The notes beneath the pieces were generated by a model. The model was not told the DNA's origin and made no database searches. It worked only from the letters and a program-made list of their open reading frames with translations. Shown one piece after another: positions 37,887-47,444 of a stretch of DNA of 64,000 nucleotides. The stretch is from Bacillus dicomae. Its GTDB lineage: Bacteria; Bacillota; Bacilli; Bacillales; Bacillaceae_G. A program made the position numbers and the translations under genes. The DNA lies in assembly GCF_006494425.1 (NCBI RefSeq), contig NZ_VHIV01000007.1:124001-188000 (forward strand), in the 5' to 3' direction. Position 1 is the first letter of the stretch, and the number at the start of each line of letters is the position of its first letter.

Positions 37887-39083
37887 ATGCAATATGTAAT
37901 GAGCATTATCGGTATTCTTGTCGTTTTAGGTTTATGTTTTGCTTTGTCAAACAACAAAAGTAAAATCAACTTCCGTGCAATTGCTATTATGATTGGTTTT
38001 CAAATTTTAATCGGTTGGTTTATGTTTGGCACAAAGATTGGTCAACAAATCATTATTTTCATTGGTAAAGTTTTCAACAAACTAATTAAACTTGGTACGA
38101 CAGGTGTTGATTTTCTCTTTAATGGAATTCAAAGGGACTTTGTCTTTTTCTTAAACGTACTATTAATTATCGTATTTTTCTCAGCACTACTTTCTATCTT
38201 TAGTTATTTAGGTGTTTTACCATTCATCGTTCGCGTTGTCGGCGGTGCGATTTCAAAAATTACTGGTTTACCACGCGTTGAATCGTTCCATGCGGTAAAC
38301 TCTGTATTCTTCGGTTCAAGTGAAGCGTTAATCGTTATTAAAAATGATTTACAACATTTCAATAAAAACCGTATGTTTATCATTTGTTGTTCTGCAATGA
38401 GCTCAGTTTCTGCTTCTGTTACAGCATCATACGTAATGATGTTAGATGCAAAATACGTACTAGCAGCTCTTCCGCTAAACTTATTCTCAAGCTTAATCGT
38501 TTGTTCGTTATTAACACCAGTTGATACGAAAAAAGAAGACGAAGTGATTCAAAAATTTGATAGAACGCTATTCGGAGACAGCTTTATCGGTGCGATGATT
38601 AACGGCGCGCTTGATGGTTTAAAAGTAGCTGGTATCGTTGCAGCATTAATGATCGCCTTCATCGGTGTGATGGAAGTTGTAAACTACGTAATTAGTGCAG
38701 CTTCAGGTGCAATGGGACATGCTGTTACGTTACAACAAATCTTCGGTTATATACTTGCTCCATTCGCATTCTTAATGGGTATTCCAACTCAAGATATTAT
38801 CCCAGCTGGTGGCATTATGGGTACAAAGATTGTACTAAACGAGTTTGTAGCAATACTTGATTTAAAAGATGTTGCATCAACATTAGCTCCACGTACAGTT
38901 GGAATCGTTACAGTATTCTTAATTAGCTTCGCAAGTATTAGCCAAATTGGTGCGATTGTTGGTACAATCCGTGCCCTTTCTGAAAAACAAGGAAGCATCG
39001 TTTCTAAATTTGGTTGGAAAATGTTATTTGCATCAACACTTGCTTCTATTTTATCTGCAACAATCGCTGGATTGTTTATTTAA
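37887..39083 (+). CDS. nupC: Concentrative nucleoside transporter
   Basis: Proton- or sodium-coupled nucleoside importer of the CNT family, 398 residues with about ten hydrophobic helices. Landmarks: LLIIVFFSALLSIFSYLGVL, the GSSEALIVIKNDL segment near 150 for substrate binding, and ASVTASYVMML. It starts at ATG 37887 behind GAAAGGGG. The guanine riboswitch upstream suggests that purine nucleosides such as guanosine or inosine are the substrate. Monocistronic with a strong terminator. Confidence 0.93.
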   Translation: MQYVMSIIGILVVLGLCFALSNNKSKINFRAIAIMIGFQILIGWFMFGTKIGQQIIIFIGKVFNKLIKLGTTGVDFLFNGIQRDFVFFLNVLLIIVFFSALLSIFSYLGVLPFIVRVVGGAISKITGLPRVESFHAVNSVFFGSSEALIVIKNDLQHFNKNRMFIICCSAMSSVSASVTASYVMMLDAKYVLAALPLNLFSSLIVCSLLTPVDTKKEDEVIQKFDRTLFGDSFIGAMINGALDGLKVAGIVAALMIAFIGVMEVVNYVISAASGAMGHAVTLQQIFGYILAPFAFLMGIPTQDIIPAGGIMGTKIVLNEFVAILDLKDVASTLAPRTVGIVTVFLISFASISQIGAIVGTIRALSEKQGSIVSKFGWKMLFASTLASILSATIAGLFI

Positions 39084-39084
39084 T

Positions 39085-39122
39085 AAAAATCACCTTACTC
39101 GTTGAAGTAAGGTGATTTTTTT
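39085..39122 (+). terminator. Terminator of nupC
   Basis: Stem AAAATCACCTTAC / GTAAGGTGATTTT followed by a T run, directly after the stop. Confidence 0.92.
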
Positions 39123-39183
39123 ATCTATTGTTACTTTTCTCATTCCATCCATTTTATTCAAATGATATGATGAACAAGGGTAT

Positions 39184-39216
39184 ATCCCCACCTCTTTTAC
39201 AGCGGTGGGGATTTTA
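39184..39216 (+). terminator. Free-standing hairpin upstream of the deacetylase gene
   Basis: Stem ATCCCCACC / GGTGGGGAT with a loop of 11 bases, followed by TTTAAAT. It lies 45 bases before the deacetylase start and could be an attenuator in its leader or the 3' end of a short RNA; a promoter-like TGATATGATGA is just upstream. Confidence 0.5.
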
Positions 39217-39257
39217 AATATAAGTATGCAATATAATACACAATAGAAGGTGATTTT

Positions 39258-40340
39258 ATGAGAAAATACGCAGCAATTGCTTTATGTACGTCTGCCATTT
39301 TAGCAGGCTGTAATACTAACAATGTAAGTCAAGAACCTAAAAAAGAGAAAAAGGTTCAAGAAACTAAAAAACAAGAAGAGACTGTGAAAGAACAAGGGAA
39401 AATTTCTTATAACCAAATTACACATGAATCTACAAACACTACTATTCATATGACAGATATAAAAGATACTTTAACTGAGGTACAATATAAAATTTGGCGT
39501 ACTGCTGATGGAAAGGAAACCGCTAAATCTTTGTCTTCTAAAGAAAAGGAAAAGCAATTTTCACTTCCTTTTGACATAAAAGAATTTGAAGGAAAACGCG
39601 GTGAGTTCCAAATTGAAGCAATAGGCATAAAAGAAGATGGGAAAACCATTCCACTCACAAAATCGGCTATTACTTTCGAGCAAAAGGTTCCCGTTCTTAT
39701 GTACCATGCAATCGATGACTATCACGGTCAAGGTATTAAAGACTTATTCGTATCACCTGCTAACTTTGAGGCCCAAATGAAATATTTAAAGGACAACGGC
39801 TATACATTACTAACTTTTGAACGCTGGGGCGATATTAATAAGGTGAACAAGCCTATCTTTGTTACATTTGATGACGGTATGAAAAATAATATGAATGCAT
39901 TTCATATTTTGCAAAAGCTAAAAGACGATAATTTTAAACCAGCGGCAACAGAATATATGATTGTTAATAATGTCGATGCTGAAGCTTCCCTTTCTACATC
40001 TGAAATAAAAGAAATGGTTGATTCTGGCATTTTCTCAGTGCAATCCCATACCGCGACACATGCAGACTTACCGAAAATTACAAACTATGAAGAAGAACTA
40101 AAAGGATCGAAAGAACAGCTAGAAAAAATAACAGGTAAGCCCGTTAACGCAGTTGCTTATCCATTCGGTCATGTAGATGATAAAGTCGTTGCTGAAACGA
40201 AGAAGTATTATCAATTCGCAACGACAACAAAACCTGGAAAGTTCATTACGAAGGGTGAGCCTGATGAATTATTAAAAATGAAGCGTGTCCGCATACACTA
40301 TACAACGACTGTAGAACAATTTGCTTCTTCGATTAAATAA
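39258..40340 (+). CDS. Polysaccharide deacetylase family lipoprotein
   Basis: A 360-residue lipoprotein anchored outside the membrane. The signal peptide ends in LAGC (Cys18), followed by a charged, Lys/Glu-rich linker, an all-beta segment (about 50-150) and a NodB deacetylase domain (about 155-360). Motifs: VPVLMYHAIDD, the metal-binding TFDDG, and SHTATH. The B. anthracis homologue at this locus (BA0330, from memory) is a peptidoglycan deacetylase-like protein that helps adaptation to high salt. Most likely acts on cell wall sugars. The start is ATG 39258 behind AGAAGGTGA. Confidence 0.88.
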   Translation: MRKYAAIALCTSAILAGCNTNNVSQEPKKEKKVQETKKQEETVKEQGKISYNQITHESTNTTIHMTDIKDTLTEVQYKIWRTADGKETAKSLSSKEKEKQFSLPFDIKEFEGKRGEFQIEAIGIKEDGKTIPLTKSAITFEQKVPVLMYHAIDDYHGQGIKDLFVSPANFEAQMKYLKDNGYTLLTFERWGDINKVNKPIFVTFDDGMKNNMNAFHILQKLKDDNFKPAATEYMIVNNVDAEASLSTSEIKEMVDSGIFSVQSHTATHADLPKITNYEEELKGSKEQLEKITGKPVNAVAYPFGHVDDKVVAETKKYYQFATTTKPGKFITKGEPDELLKMKRVRIHYTTTVEQFASSIK

Positions 40341-40456
40341 CGATGAGAGCTCAAAATATATTGAGCTCTCTTTTCAAGCTATATTTATATATATTTTTTG
40401 AATTTTCTTGTATTATATATAGTAAGAAATCTTTTAAATTAAAGGAGATTATACAT

Positions 40457-41686
40457 ATGTCATTTGAACAAACGTTAGAGAAATATGCTGCCCTTGCAGT
40501 CAATGTTGGTGTTAATATTCAACCAGGACAAACATTATCAATCAGTGCACCTCTTGAAGCTGTACAATTTGTACGCCTAGTTACAGAGAAAGCATATAAA
40601 TCTGGTGCGAAACACGTATATGTGGATTGGAATGATGAAACGTTAACACGTTTAAAATTCGATTTAGCTCCTGAAGAAGCATTCGCTGAGTTCCCATCTT
40701 GGAAAGCACACGCTCGTGAAGAATTAGCAAAAGAAGGCGCTGCATTTATGTCTATTTATGCAGAAAACCCTGATTTATTAAAAGGTGTAGATTCAACGCG
40801 TATTGCAACAGCTCATAAAGTAGCTGGTGAAGCAATGAAAGTATACCGTGATTACGTACAAGCTGATAAAGTAAGCTGGTGTGTCATTTCTGTTCCTACG
40901 AAAGAATGGGCTGCGAAAGTATTCCCTGACGTTGCACCAGAAGAACAAGAAGCAAAACTATGGGATGCTATTTTCAAAGCGACTCGCGCTGATTTAGAAA
41001 ATCCTGTAGAAGCATGGAAAGAACACGATGAAACATTACATACAAAAGTTGATTACTTAAACGAAAAACATTATAAAGCTCTTCACTATACGGGTCCTGG
41101 AACAGATTTAACAATCGAACTTCCAGAAAAGCATGTATGGGCTGGTGCTGGTAGCTTAAATGAAAAGAACGTACCATTTATGGCGAATATTCCAACTGAA
41201 GAAGTATTTACAATGCCACTTAAAACAGGTGTAAACGGCCAAGTGTCTAGTACAAAACCGTTAGCATTTGCAGGTAACATTATCGATAACTTCACGTTAA
41301 CATTTGAAAACGGACGTATCGTAGATTACAAAGCTGAAGCTGGTGAAGAAGCTTTAAAACATTTAGTGGAAACAGATGAAGGTTCTCACTTCTTAGGAGA
41401 GGTTGCTTTAGTGCCTCATGATTCACCAATTTCAAACACAAATATTTTATTCTACAATACACTATTTGATGAAAACGCATCTTGCCACCTTGCAATCGGA
41501 AATGCTTATGCATTTAACTTAGTTGGCGGAAAAACAATGTCTAAAGAAGAACTTGCTGAAAATGGTGCAAACGCTAGTATTACACACGAAGATTTCATGA
41601 TTGGATCAGCTGAACTTGATATCGACGGTATTACAGCTGATGGCAGACATGAGCCTATCTTCCGTAAAGGTAACTGGGCGTTTTAA
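40457..41686 (+). CDS. ampS: Aminopeptidase, M29 family
   Basis: Metallo-aminopeptidase of the thermophilic M29 family (AmpS/AmpT), 409 residues. Typical segments: LAVNVGVNIQPGQTLSI near 15, AAIF-type helices, TDLTIELPEKHVWAGAGSLN near 210 and the C-terminal INHED-like ITHEDFMIGSAELDIDG. I start it at ATG 40457, preceded by AAAGGAG; an in-frame start at 40343 would add 38 unrelated hydrophobic residues and lacks a site. Monocistronic. Probably a general peptide-trimming enzyme in the cytosol. Confidence 0.92.
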   Translation: MSFEQTLEKYAALAVNVGVNIQPGQTLSISAPLEAVQFVRLVTEKAYKSGAKHVYVDWNDETLTRLKFDLAPEEAFAEFPSWKAHAREELAKEGAAFMSIYAENPDLLKGVDSTRIATAHKVAGEAMKVYRDYVQADKVSWCVISVPTKEWAAKVFPDVAPEEQEAKLWDAIFKATRADLENPVEAWKEHDETLHTKVDYLNEKHYKALHYTGPGTDLTIELPEKHVWAGAGSLNEKNVPFMANIPTEEVFTMPLKTGVNGQVSSTKPLAFAGNIIDNFTLTFENGRIVDYKAEAGEEALKHLVETDEGSHFLGEVALVPHDSPISNTNILFYNTLFDENASCHLAIGNAYAFNLVGGKTMSKEELAENGANASITHEDFMIGSAELDIDGITADGRHEPIFRKGNWAF

Positions 41687-41693
41687 AAAAAGC

Positions 41694-41728
41694 AAAAGGC
41701 TATCTCCCGCAGCGGAAGATAGCCTTTT
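41694..41728. terminator. Bidirectional terminator
   Basis: Stem AAAAGGCTATCT / AGATAGCCTTTT closed by CCGC/GCGG, between the convergent ampS and SMR genes. Confidence 0.9.
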
Positions 41729-42050
41729 ATGATGCAGATGAAACTTTAAGCCCAATTACTCCTAACACGATAAACAGAATACAAAATGCTTGGAATAAGC
41801 TAATGTGCTCTTTAAAAAAGTACACACTAATAATTGTAATAAGTAATGTCCCAACACCAGACCAAATGGCATAAGCGATACTTAAATGAATCTTTTTCAC
41901 AACGATAGCAAATACACTGAAACAAATTCCATAAAATACGAAAATAAGTACACTTGGAACGAGCTTTGTTAAGCCATTCGATAATTTCATTGCAATTGTT
42001 CCAGCTACTTCAAAAATAATTGTTACGAGTAATAATAGCCAATATATCAT
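41727..42050 (-). CDS. Small multidrug resistance (SMR) family protein
   Basis: A 107-residue membrane protein with four hydrophobic helices. The conserved Glu14 in TIIFEVAGT couples proton and drug movement; YAIWSGVGT near 60 and GVIGLK at the end are family-typical. It is encoded alone, so it should work as a homodimer of the EmrE or QacC type, or export guanidinium. There is no paired SMR gene or guanidine riboswitch upstream, so drug or cation export is undecided. Confidence 0.9.
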   Translation of the reverse strand: MIYWLLLLVTIIFEVAGTIAMKLSNGLTKLVPSVLIFVFYGICFSVFAIVVKKIHLSIAYAIWSGVGTLLITIISVYFFKEHISLFQAFCILFIVLGVIGLKVSSAS

Positions 42051-42097
42051 ACTAGAATCTCCTTCTCTGTTACCTTATAGAGATTCTAGTATACTAC

Positions 42098-43549
42098 TTA
42101 TAGTCCTAATGAAATATATTTAATTTCTAAATATTCTTCGATACCGAAATGGCCTCCTTCACGGCCAATGCCACTCTCTTTAAAGCCACCGAACGGCGCT
42201 TGTGCAACTGACGGGAGTCCATCATTCAAACCGATAATACCATACTCTAGTGCTTCACTAATTTGGAACGCTTGGCTAATATCTTGCGTGAAAATATACG
42301 CAGCTAAACCATATGGCGTATTATTTGCACGTTCGATTACTTCTTCAACCGTTTTAAATTTCGCAACTGGTGCAACTGGTCCAAATGTTTCTTCATTCAT
42401 ACAAAGCATCGTATCATTCGCCAAGCCAATTACAGTCGGCTGAATAAAGTGTCCGTCTAACTCTGCAACCTTTTTGCCACCATATAAAACTTCTCCACCT
42501 TTTTGAATAGCATCTTCGATATGTTCTTGTACTTTCGAAACTGCATTCTCGTCAATAAGGGGGCCTACAGTCGTTCCATCACCGAAACCGTCTCCTACTT
42601 TCAACTGCCCTACTGCCTTTTGGAACTTCTCTACAAACGCTTCATACACTTCTTCCTGAACAAATACTCGGTTTGTACATATACACGTTTGTCCTGCGTT
42701 ACGGAATTTTGAACCGATTACTGCCTCTACTGCTTTATCTAATTCCGCATCATTCATAACAATAAACGGTGCATGACCGCCTAACTCAAGTGAAACCTTT
42801 TTCATCGTTTGTGCAGCACTGGCCATTAATTCTTTCCCAATTTCCGTTGATCCTGTAAAGGAAACTTTTCGAACACGTCCATCTTCCATCCACGTATCCG
42901 CAATTGCTTTCGCACTACCTGTTACAATATTGATTACGCCTTTTGGAATATCTGCTTCATGAGCTAATTCGGCTAATTTCAGTGCAGTTAACGGCGTTTG
43001 ACTTGCTGGTTTTACAACCGCTGTACAACCTGCTGCAAGTGCAGGGGCTACCTTTCTCGTAATCATAGCAGCCGGGAAGTTCCAAGGCGTAATAGCTGCC
43101 ATAACTCCAACTGGTTGCTTCATAACTAAAATACGTTTATTCGGATGAGAAGCAGGAATCATTTCACCATATACGCGTTTCCCTTCTTCTGCATACCATT
43201 CAACAAAGCTATTCGCATAGTTTACTTCACCAAGTGCTTCTACAAACGGTTTTCCTTGTTCTTTCGTCATGATTGCTGCAATCTCTTCTTTATTTTCATC
43301 AATCAGTGTGAACCATTTTTTTAGCTTCACTGCACGGTCTGCCGCCGTTAACTTAGACCATGATTTAAAAGCTTCATGTGCAGCATCAACAGCTTGCTTC
43401 GCCTCTGTTACCCCGCCCTTTGGTACAGTTGCAAATATTTCTTTCGTTGCTGGATTATTTACTTCGATTTGTTCTTGCAATGTAATCCACTCACCATTTA
43501 TATACATCGCCTTTTTCTCCACATTTACAAACGTCGCTTTTTTATCCAA
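42098..43549 (-). CDS. gabD: Succinate-semialdehyde dehydrogenase
   Basis: NAD(P)-dependent aldehyde dehydrogenase of 483 residues that oxidises succinate semialdehyde to succinate, the second step of GABA breakdown. Active-site landmarks: ITPWNFPAAMITRK near 150, VSFTGSTEIGKEL, the catalytic Glu in SLELGGHAP and the catalytic Cys in GQTCICTNR near 285. It overlaps the regulator gene gabR by 8 bases. The assignment as GabD rests on the operon with gabT. A second, larger aldehyde dehydrogenase (pruA) is near 60 kb and is not closely similar. Confidence 0.93.
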   Translation of the reverse strand: MDKKATFVNVEKKAMYINGEWITLQEQIEVNNPATKEIFATVPKGGVTEAKQAVDAAHEAFKSWSKLTAADRAVKLKKWFTLIDENKEEIAAIMTKEQGKPFVEALGEVNYANSFVEWYAEEGKRVYGEMIPASHPNKRILVMKQPVGVMAAITPWNFPAAMITRKVAPALAAGCTAVVKPASQTPLTALKLAELAHEADIPKGVINIVTGSAKAIADTWMEDGRVRKVSFTGSTEIGKELMASAAQTMKKVSLELGGHAPFIVMNDAELDKAVEAVIGSKFRNAGQTCICTNRVFVQEEVYEAFVEKFQKAVGQLKVGDGFGDGTTVGPLIDENAVSKVQEHIEDAIQKGGEVLYGGKKVAELDGHFIQPTVIGLANDTMLCMNEETFGPVAPVAKFKTVEEVIERANNTPYGLAAYIFTQDISQAFQISEALEYGIIGLNDGLPSVAQAPFGGFKESGIGREGGHFGIEEYLEIKYISLGL

Positions 43550-44909
43550 TGTTTTCTTCCTCCTCTACAAATTTCTTAATCTTCCTAGTAGCAGCAGATT
43601 GGCTTATTTGCAAAAACTCAGCCACTTTGTAACTTGATCCATACGTTTTATACGCTTTAAGAATAATATTTCTCTCTACCTCTTCCAGCATTCTATAAAG
43701 ACTTTGCCCAGACTGTTCAACTGTTGCTTCTTGCATGGATAGTGGCAAATCTTCTACCGTTACAACATCATCCACAGTAATAACAATTCTCTCAATTACA
43801 TTCTCTATTTCTCTATTGTTTCCTTCCCATGGATATCCGACAAACATTTGTAACGTACTCGGTGCTAGTTTCACATCGCGTCCGTACTTTTTATTAAAGT
43901 GCTGTAAATAATGATAAACAAGTGGCAAAATGTCTTCTGTTCTTTCTCTAAGCGGAGGAATGAAAATTGGAATGACATTTAGACGATAGTATAAATCTTT
44001 CCTGAATGTTCCTTGTTTCACCATCGCACTTAAATCTCTATTTGTTGCCGCTACAATTCTAACGTCCACCTTTTTTAATTCTCTTCCGCCTATCGGACGA
44101 AACGTTTTTTCTTGCAACACTTGCAAAAGCTTTGCTTGAATTTCAAGCGGCATTTCACCAATTTCATCTAAGAAAAGAGTTCCTTTATGCGCTGATTCTA
44201 ATAGCCCCTTTTTCCCTTCACGATTCGCACCTGTAAAAGATCCGCCTGAGTACCCAAAAAGCTCTGCTTCAATTAAATTCATTGGCAACGCCGCACAATT
44301 AATTTCATAGAAACTCTCATTCTTCCGGTGACTCACTTCATGTAAATGACGTACCAATCGACTCTTCCCTACTCCTGTCTCACCTAAAACGAGAACAGTA
44401 CTATCTACCACGGATACTTTCTTGATTGTCTCGACTATTTTTTGCATAGCGATACTTTTAAAAATAAGTCCTTCATGTTCATATGTTTCTCTTAATTCTT
44501 TTTTATATGTTTTTAGTTGATTATCCATTTCCTCTACCTTTTGACGTAATTGGTAGAGCTCCGTAAGGTCACGAGAGTAACTAATCACCCTTCTTAAATT
44601 TCCCTCATCGTCAAAAACAGGCCTTGTCCGAACGTGTAAGTACTCTCCCGATTTTGTCGTTTGAACGAGTTCAATCGGTCTCTTTTTTTCAATTACTTCT
44701 AACGTTGCTGATGGATAAAAGATACCATCCTTCTGCAATTCTTTTACATGCTTACCTACTAACTCTTTAGCAGCTAGTTGATAGTGCCTTTCACATGTAC
44801 TATTTACACGCACAACGATTCCCTTTTCGTCAGTCACAAAAATTTCGTCAAACGCGTATTCAAATACATCTTGTAAATCCATTAACACTCGTTCCTTTTC
44901 TGCAACCAT
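43542..44909 (-). CDS. gabR: Sigma-54-dependent activator of the gab cluster
   Basis: Enhancer-binding protein of 455 residues: an N-terminal PAS domain (FDEIFVTDEKGIVVRVN), a central AAA+ domain with Walker A GETGVGKS, the sigma-54 loop GSFTGA (usually GAFTGA), Walker B LFLDEIGEMPL, and a C-terminal Fis-type HTH (YKVAEFLQISQSAATRKIKK). I begin at the ATG at 44909, where AGGGGTGG lies 5 bases upstream; an earlier ATG at 44936 lacks a site. In B. thuringiensis the equivalent protein activates gabT with SigL. It is encoded inside the operon it controls. Confidence 0.9.
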   Translation of the reverse strand: MVAEKERVLMDLQDVFEYAFDEIFVTDEKGIVVRVNSTCERHYQLAAKELVGKHVKELQKDGIFYPSATLEVIEKKRPIELVQTTKSGEYLHVRTRPVFDDEGNLRRVISYSRDLTELYQLRQKVEEMDNQLKTYKKELRETYEHEGLIFKSIAMQKIVETIKKVSVVDSTVLVLGETGVGKSRLVRHLHEVSHRKNESFYEINCAALPMNLIEAELFGYSGGSFTGANREGKKGLLESAHKGTLFLDEIGEMPLEIQAKLLQVLQEKTFRPIGGRELKKVDVRIVAATNRDLSAMVKQGTFRKDLYYRLNVIPIFIPPLRERTEDILPLVYHYLQHFNKKYGRDVKLAPSTLQMFVGYPWEGNNREIENVIERIVITVDDVVTVEDLPLSMQEATVEQSGQSLYRMLEEVERNIILKAYKTYGSSYKVAEFLQISQSAATRKIKKFVEEEENIG

Positions 44910-45024
44910 CCTAGCCACCCCTAACTTCCAATCCATCGATTCACTTTACTACCTTCATTATAAAGTGAATTTTCTGCATTTAATATAGGGACAGCTAGAA
45001 TGTTTGTGATTTATCATTCAGTTT

Positions 45025-46389
45025 TTAAACACGAGCGATGTCTGCTTGCTCATAACAAGCCTGCAATGATTCTTCAATGATTGTTAAACCTTCCTCAAGC
45101 TGCTCATCTGTAATAACTAACGGCATTAACACACGAATAACATTACCGTATGTCCCTGCTGATAGTAGAAGTAATCCGCGTTTATTTGCTTCTGCACACA
45201 AATTAGCCGTTAACGTTTTATCAGGTATTTTCGTCTTACGATCTTGAACGAGCTCGAATGCACACATTGCTCCTAAACCGCGCACATCACCAATGCAATT
45301 ATATTTATTTTTCATATCTTCGAATCGATTCATTACGACTTTTCCTAATTCTATCGCTCTCTCATTTAAATTCTCTTTTTCTATTACATCAAGTACTGCT
45401 AATGCTGCTGCACATCCTAGTGGGCTTCCTGCATACGTTCCGCCAAGCTCTCCTGGTGCAGACTCATTCATAATTTCCTTACGCCCAATGACACCACTTA
45501 TCGGCACACCAGCCCCTAAAGATTTAGACACTGTAATTAAATCTGGAACGACATCATAATGATCAATAGCAAAATACTTTCCTGTACGACTAAATCCTGT
45601 TTGAATTTCATCCGCTACAAATAAGATTCCATGTTCTGAACAAATGCTGCGTACTTCTTGCACAAACTTCTTACTTGGAACGATAAATCCACCTTCTCCT
45701 TGAACTGGCTCCATTACAACAGCTGCAATTGTTTCTGGTGCTACTTCTGATACGAAGAAATTCTTAAACTCTTCAACCATAAAGTCATCGTACTGCTCTT
45801 CAGTTAGTCCTTCTGGACGACGGTATTCATACGGGAATGGTGCTTTATATACTTCCGGAGCAAATGGACCAAATCCAAATTTATATGGTTTTACTTTACT
45901 TGTCATCGTCATTGTCATTAATGTACGCCCGTGGAAACCTTTAGAAAATGCGATAATACCAGGTCTTTTTGTATATTTACGAGCGATTTTCACCGCGTTC
46001 TCAACTGCTTCTGCACCACTATTCAAAAATAGTACTTGCTTATCAAAACTTCCTGGCGCTAATGCCGCAAGTTTTTCTGCTAATTCAATATATGGCTCAT
46101 ACATCATGACATTAAATCCAGTATGAATGTATTGATCTACTTGTTTATGGAGCGCTTCTTTAACAGCTGGATGACAATGTCCTACGTTAATTGTTCCTAT
46201 TGCTCCAGCGAAATCAATATACTGATTACCATCAACATCTGTTACAAGAGCACCATTTGCAGATTGTACAAACGTTGGGATGCCGTTACTTACTCCTTTT
46301 GGTACTATATTTTGGCGGCGTTCTAGTAAAGACGCTGCTTTCGGTCCAGGAATTTGTTCATTTACTTTAGCAAATTTTTTTGTGTTCAT
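45025..46389 (-). CDS. gabT: 4-aminobutyrate aminotransferase
   Basis: PLP-dependent class III aminotransferase of 454 residues, converting GABA and 2-oxoglutarate to succinate semialdehyde and glutamate. Visible: FAGAIGTINVGHCHP near 58, LNSGAEAVENAVKIAR near 120, FVADEIQTGFSRTG near 255, and the PLP lysine in TVSKSLGAG near 283. The start is ATG 46389, preceded by AAAGGATGGGG; a frame extending to 46431 would run into the sigma-54 promoter and is rejected. First gene of gabT-gabR-gabD. Confidence 0.95.
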   Translation of the reverse strand: MNTKKFAKVNEQIPGPKAASLLERRQNIVPKGVSNGIPTFVQSANGALVTDVDGNQYIDFAGAIGTINVGHCHPAVKEALHKQVDQYIHTGFNVMMYEPYIELAEKLAALAPGSFDKQVLFLNSGAEAVENAVKIARKYTKRPGIIAFSKGFHGRTLMTMTMTSKVKPYKFGFGPFAPEVYKAPFPYEYRRPEGLTEEQYDDFMVEEFKNFFVSEVAPETIAAVVMEPVQGEGGFIVPSKKFVQEVRSICSEHGILFVADEIQTGFSRTGKYFAIDHYDVVPDLITVSKSLGAGVPISGVIGRKEIMNESAPGELGGTYAGSPLGCAAALAVLDVIEKENLNERAIELGKVVMNRFEDMKNKYNCIGDVRGLGAMCAFELVQDRKTKIPDKTLTANLCAEANKRGLLLLSAGTYGNVIRVLMPLVITDEQLEEGLTIIEESLQACYEQADIARV

Positions 46390-46430
46390 TACGTACCCCA
46401 TCCTTTTCTTTACATTGTTTTCTCTTTTCA

Positions 46431-46447
46431 TTGCAAAATATATGCCA
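46431..46447 (-). promoter_or_regulatory. Sigma-54 (SigL) promoter of gabT
   Basis: On the minus strand TGGCAT, five bases, TTGCAA: the -24 GG and -12 GC elements of a sigma-54 promoter at the correct spacing. It is 42 bases upstream of gabT and fits the sigma-54 activator encoded in the same operon. Confidence 0.92.
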
Positions 46448-46497
46448 ACATTCTTCTCTAGTATTCACCCTACATACCCTCTATTTCGCCATAAAAA

Positions 46498-46540
46498 ATA
46501 AGTCTATAGAGACTCATTAAGAGTCCCTATAGACTTATTT
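46498..46540. terminator. Terminator downstream of the HAD phosphatase gene
   Basis: Stem AATAAGTCTATAG / CTATAGACTTATT with an inner GACTC/GAGTC pair; T-rich on both sides. It separates the HAD gene from the gabT promoter. Confidence 0.85.
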
Positions 46541-46543
46541 TTC

Positions 46544-47290
46544 TTACACACTAGACTTTCCTTTTTCCCAAATAAACTCACCTGATTGGGAAATAAAATC
46601 CCCAACAGATTGTAATACTAAATCCGCAAGAGGTTCTAATGTTTGACGATCTCCTGTACCAGATAGTACTCCAATTGCATAACAATCGCCACCATTTTTC
46701 GCTAAATATAAATCAGTCGGTGTATCTCCAACGACCGCTACTTCACATGCTTCTAAATGAAATCTCTCACAAAAAGATTCTACAATTCTTTTATCTGGTT
46801 TTTGTGCTGGAAATGTATCTGAAGCTACAACATAATCAAAAAAAGACTCTAATTGATACTGTTTTAAAAATAATTCTGTCGGTGCGAAATCATCAGCTGT
46901 AACAACGCCTAAAATAAATCCTCTATCCTTTAAACTTTGTAAAATTCTCGGTAAATCCGCCGTCATTTTCATATAGGAACGATACTCGTACATAAGGGAA
47001 AATAACTTTTCACTTACCCACTCATGTACCTCCTCTTCCTTAGATGATGTAATATACTTACAAAGCCCCTTTGCAACATCAAGGCTTGTTCCTGCCGCTA
47101 TTGCGCTACGAGGGTTCACAAACACCCCCTCCACGCCGATCTCTTTTAATAAAGCAGGCTGCATTGACTTTGGTAGTTGATATAAATTTATACATTCCGC
47201 CACAAGTTCTTCAGCTACTTTTATCCAAATTGAATGAAAATCCATTAATGTCCCATCTTTATCAAATAGTATTGCTTTTACCTTCTCCAT
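46544..47290 (-). CDS. HAD-family phosphatase (phosphoglycolate phosphatase-like)
   Basis: A 248-residue haloacid dehalogenase-type phosphatase. Motif I is LFDKDGTL (nucleophile Asp), motif II is GVVTADD, motif III uses the Lys in AQKPDKRI, and motif IV is VVGDTPTDLYLAKNGG. A helical cap (about 20-90) lies between. The start is ATG 47290 with AGAGGTAGGG 8 bases upstream; a longer frame to 47335 lacks a site. It might dephosphorylate phosphoglycolate, a sugar phosphate or a nucleotide. Monocistronic. Confidence 0.85.
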   Translation of the reverse strand: MEKVKAILFDKDGTLMDFHSIWIKVAEELVAECINLYQLPKSMQPALLKEIGVEGVFVNPRSAIAAGTSLDVAKGLCKYITSSKEEEVHEWVSEKLFSLMYEYRSYMKMTADLPRILQSLKDRGFILGVVTADDFAPTELFLKQYQLESFFDYVVASDTFPAQKPDKRIVESFCERFHLEACEVAVVGDTPTDLYLAKNGGDCYAIGVLSGTGDRQTLEPLADLVLQSVGDFISQSGEFIWEKGKSSV

Positions 47291-47421
47291 CCATAGCACC
47301 CTACCTCTCGTCTCTTTTCTCCTCCAGTGTATCAATAAAGTATGGATATAAAATAAACGAATTGTAAAAATACCATAAAAATCAAACTAACTTCCAATTT
47401 ACAATTCCTCTACATAATAAA

Positions 47422-47444
47422 AAGGATGCCTTTACAGGGCATCC
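47422..47444 (-). terminator. Terminator overlapping the dgkB stop
   Basis: Stem AAGGATGCC / GGGCATCCT; the dgkB stop codon (47432-47434) is in the loop. Followed on the minus strand by TTTTATTATG. Confidence 0.75.

Noticed and set aside
40343-40456. Extended N-terminus for the M29 aminopeptidase
   Set aside because: The extra 38 residues are hydrophobic and unlike the family, without a ribosome binding site; ATG 40457 has AAAGGAG.
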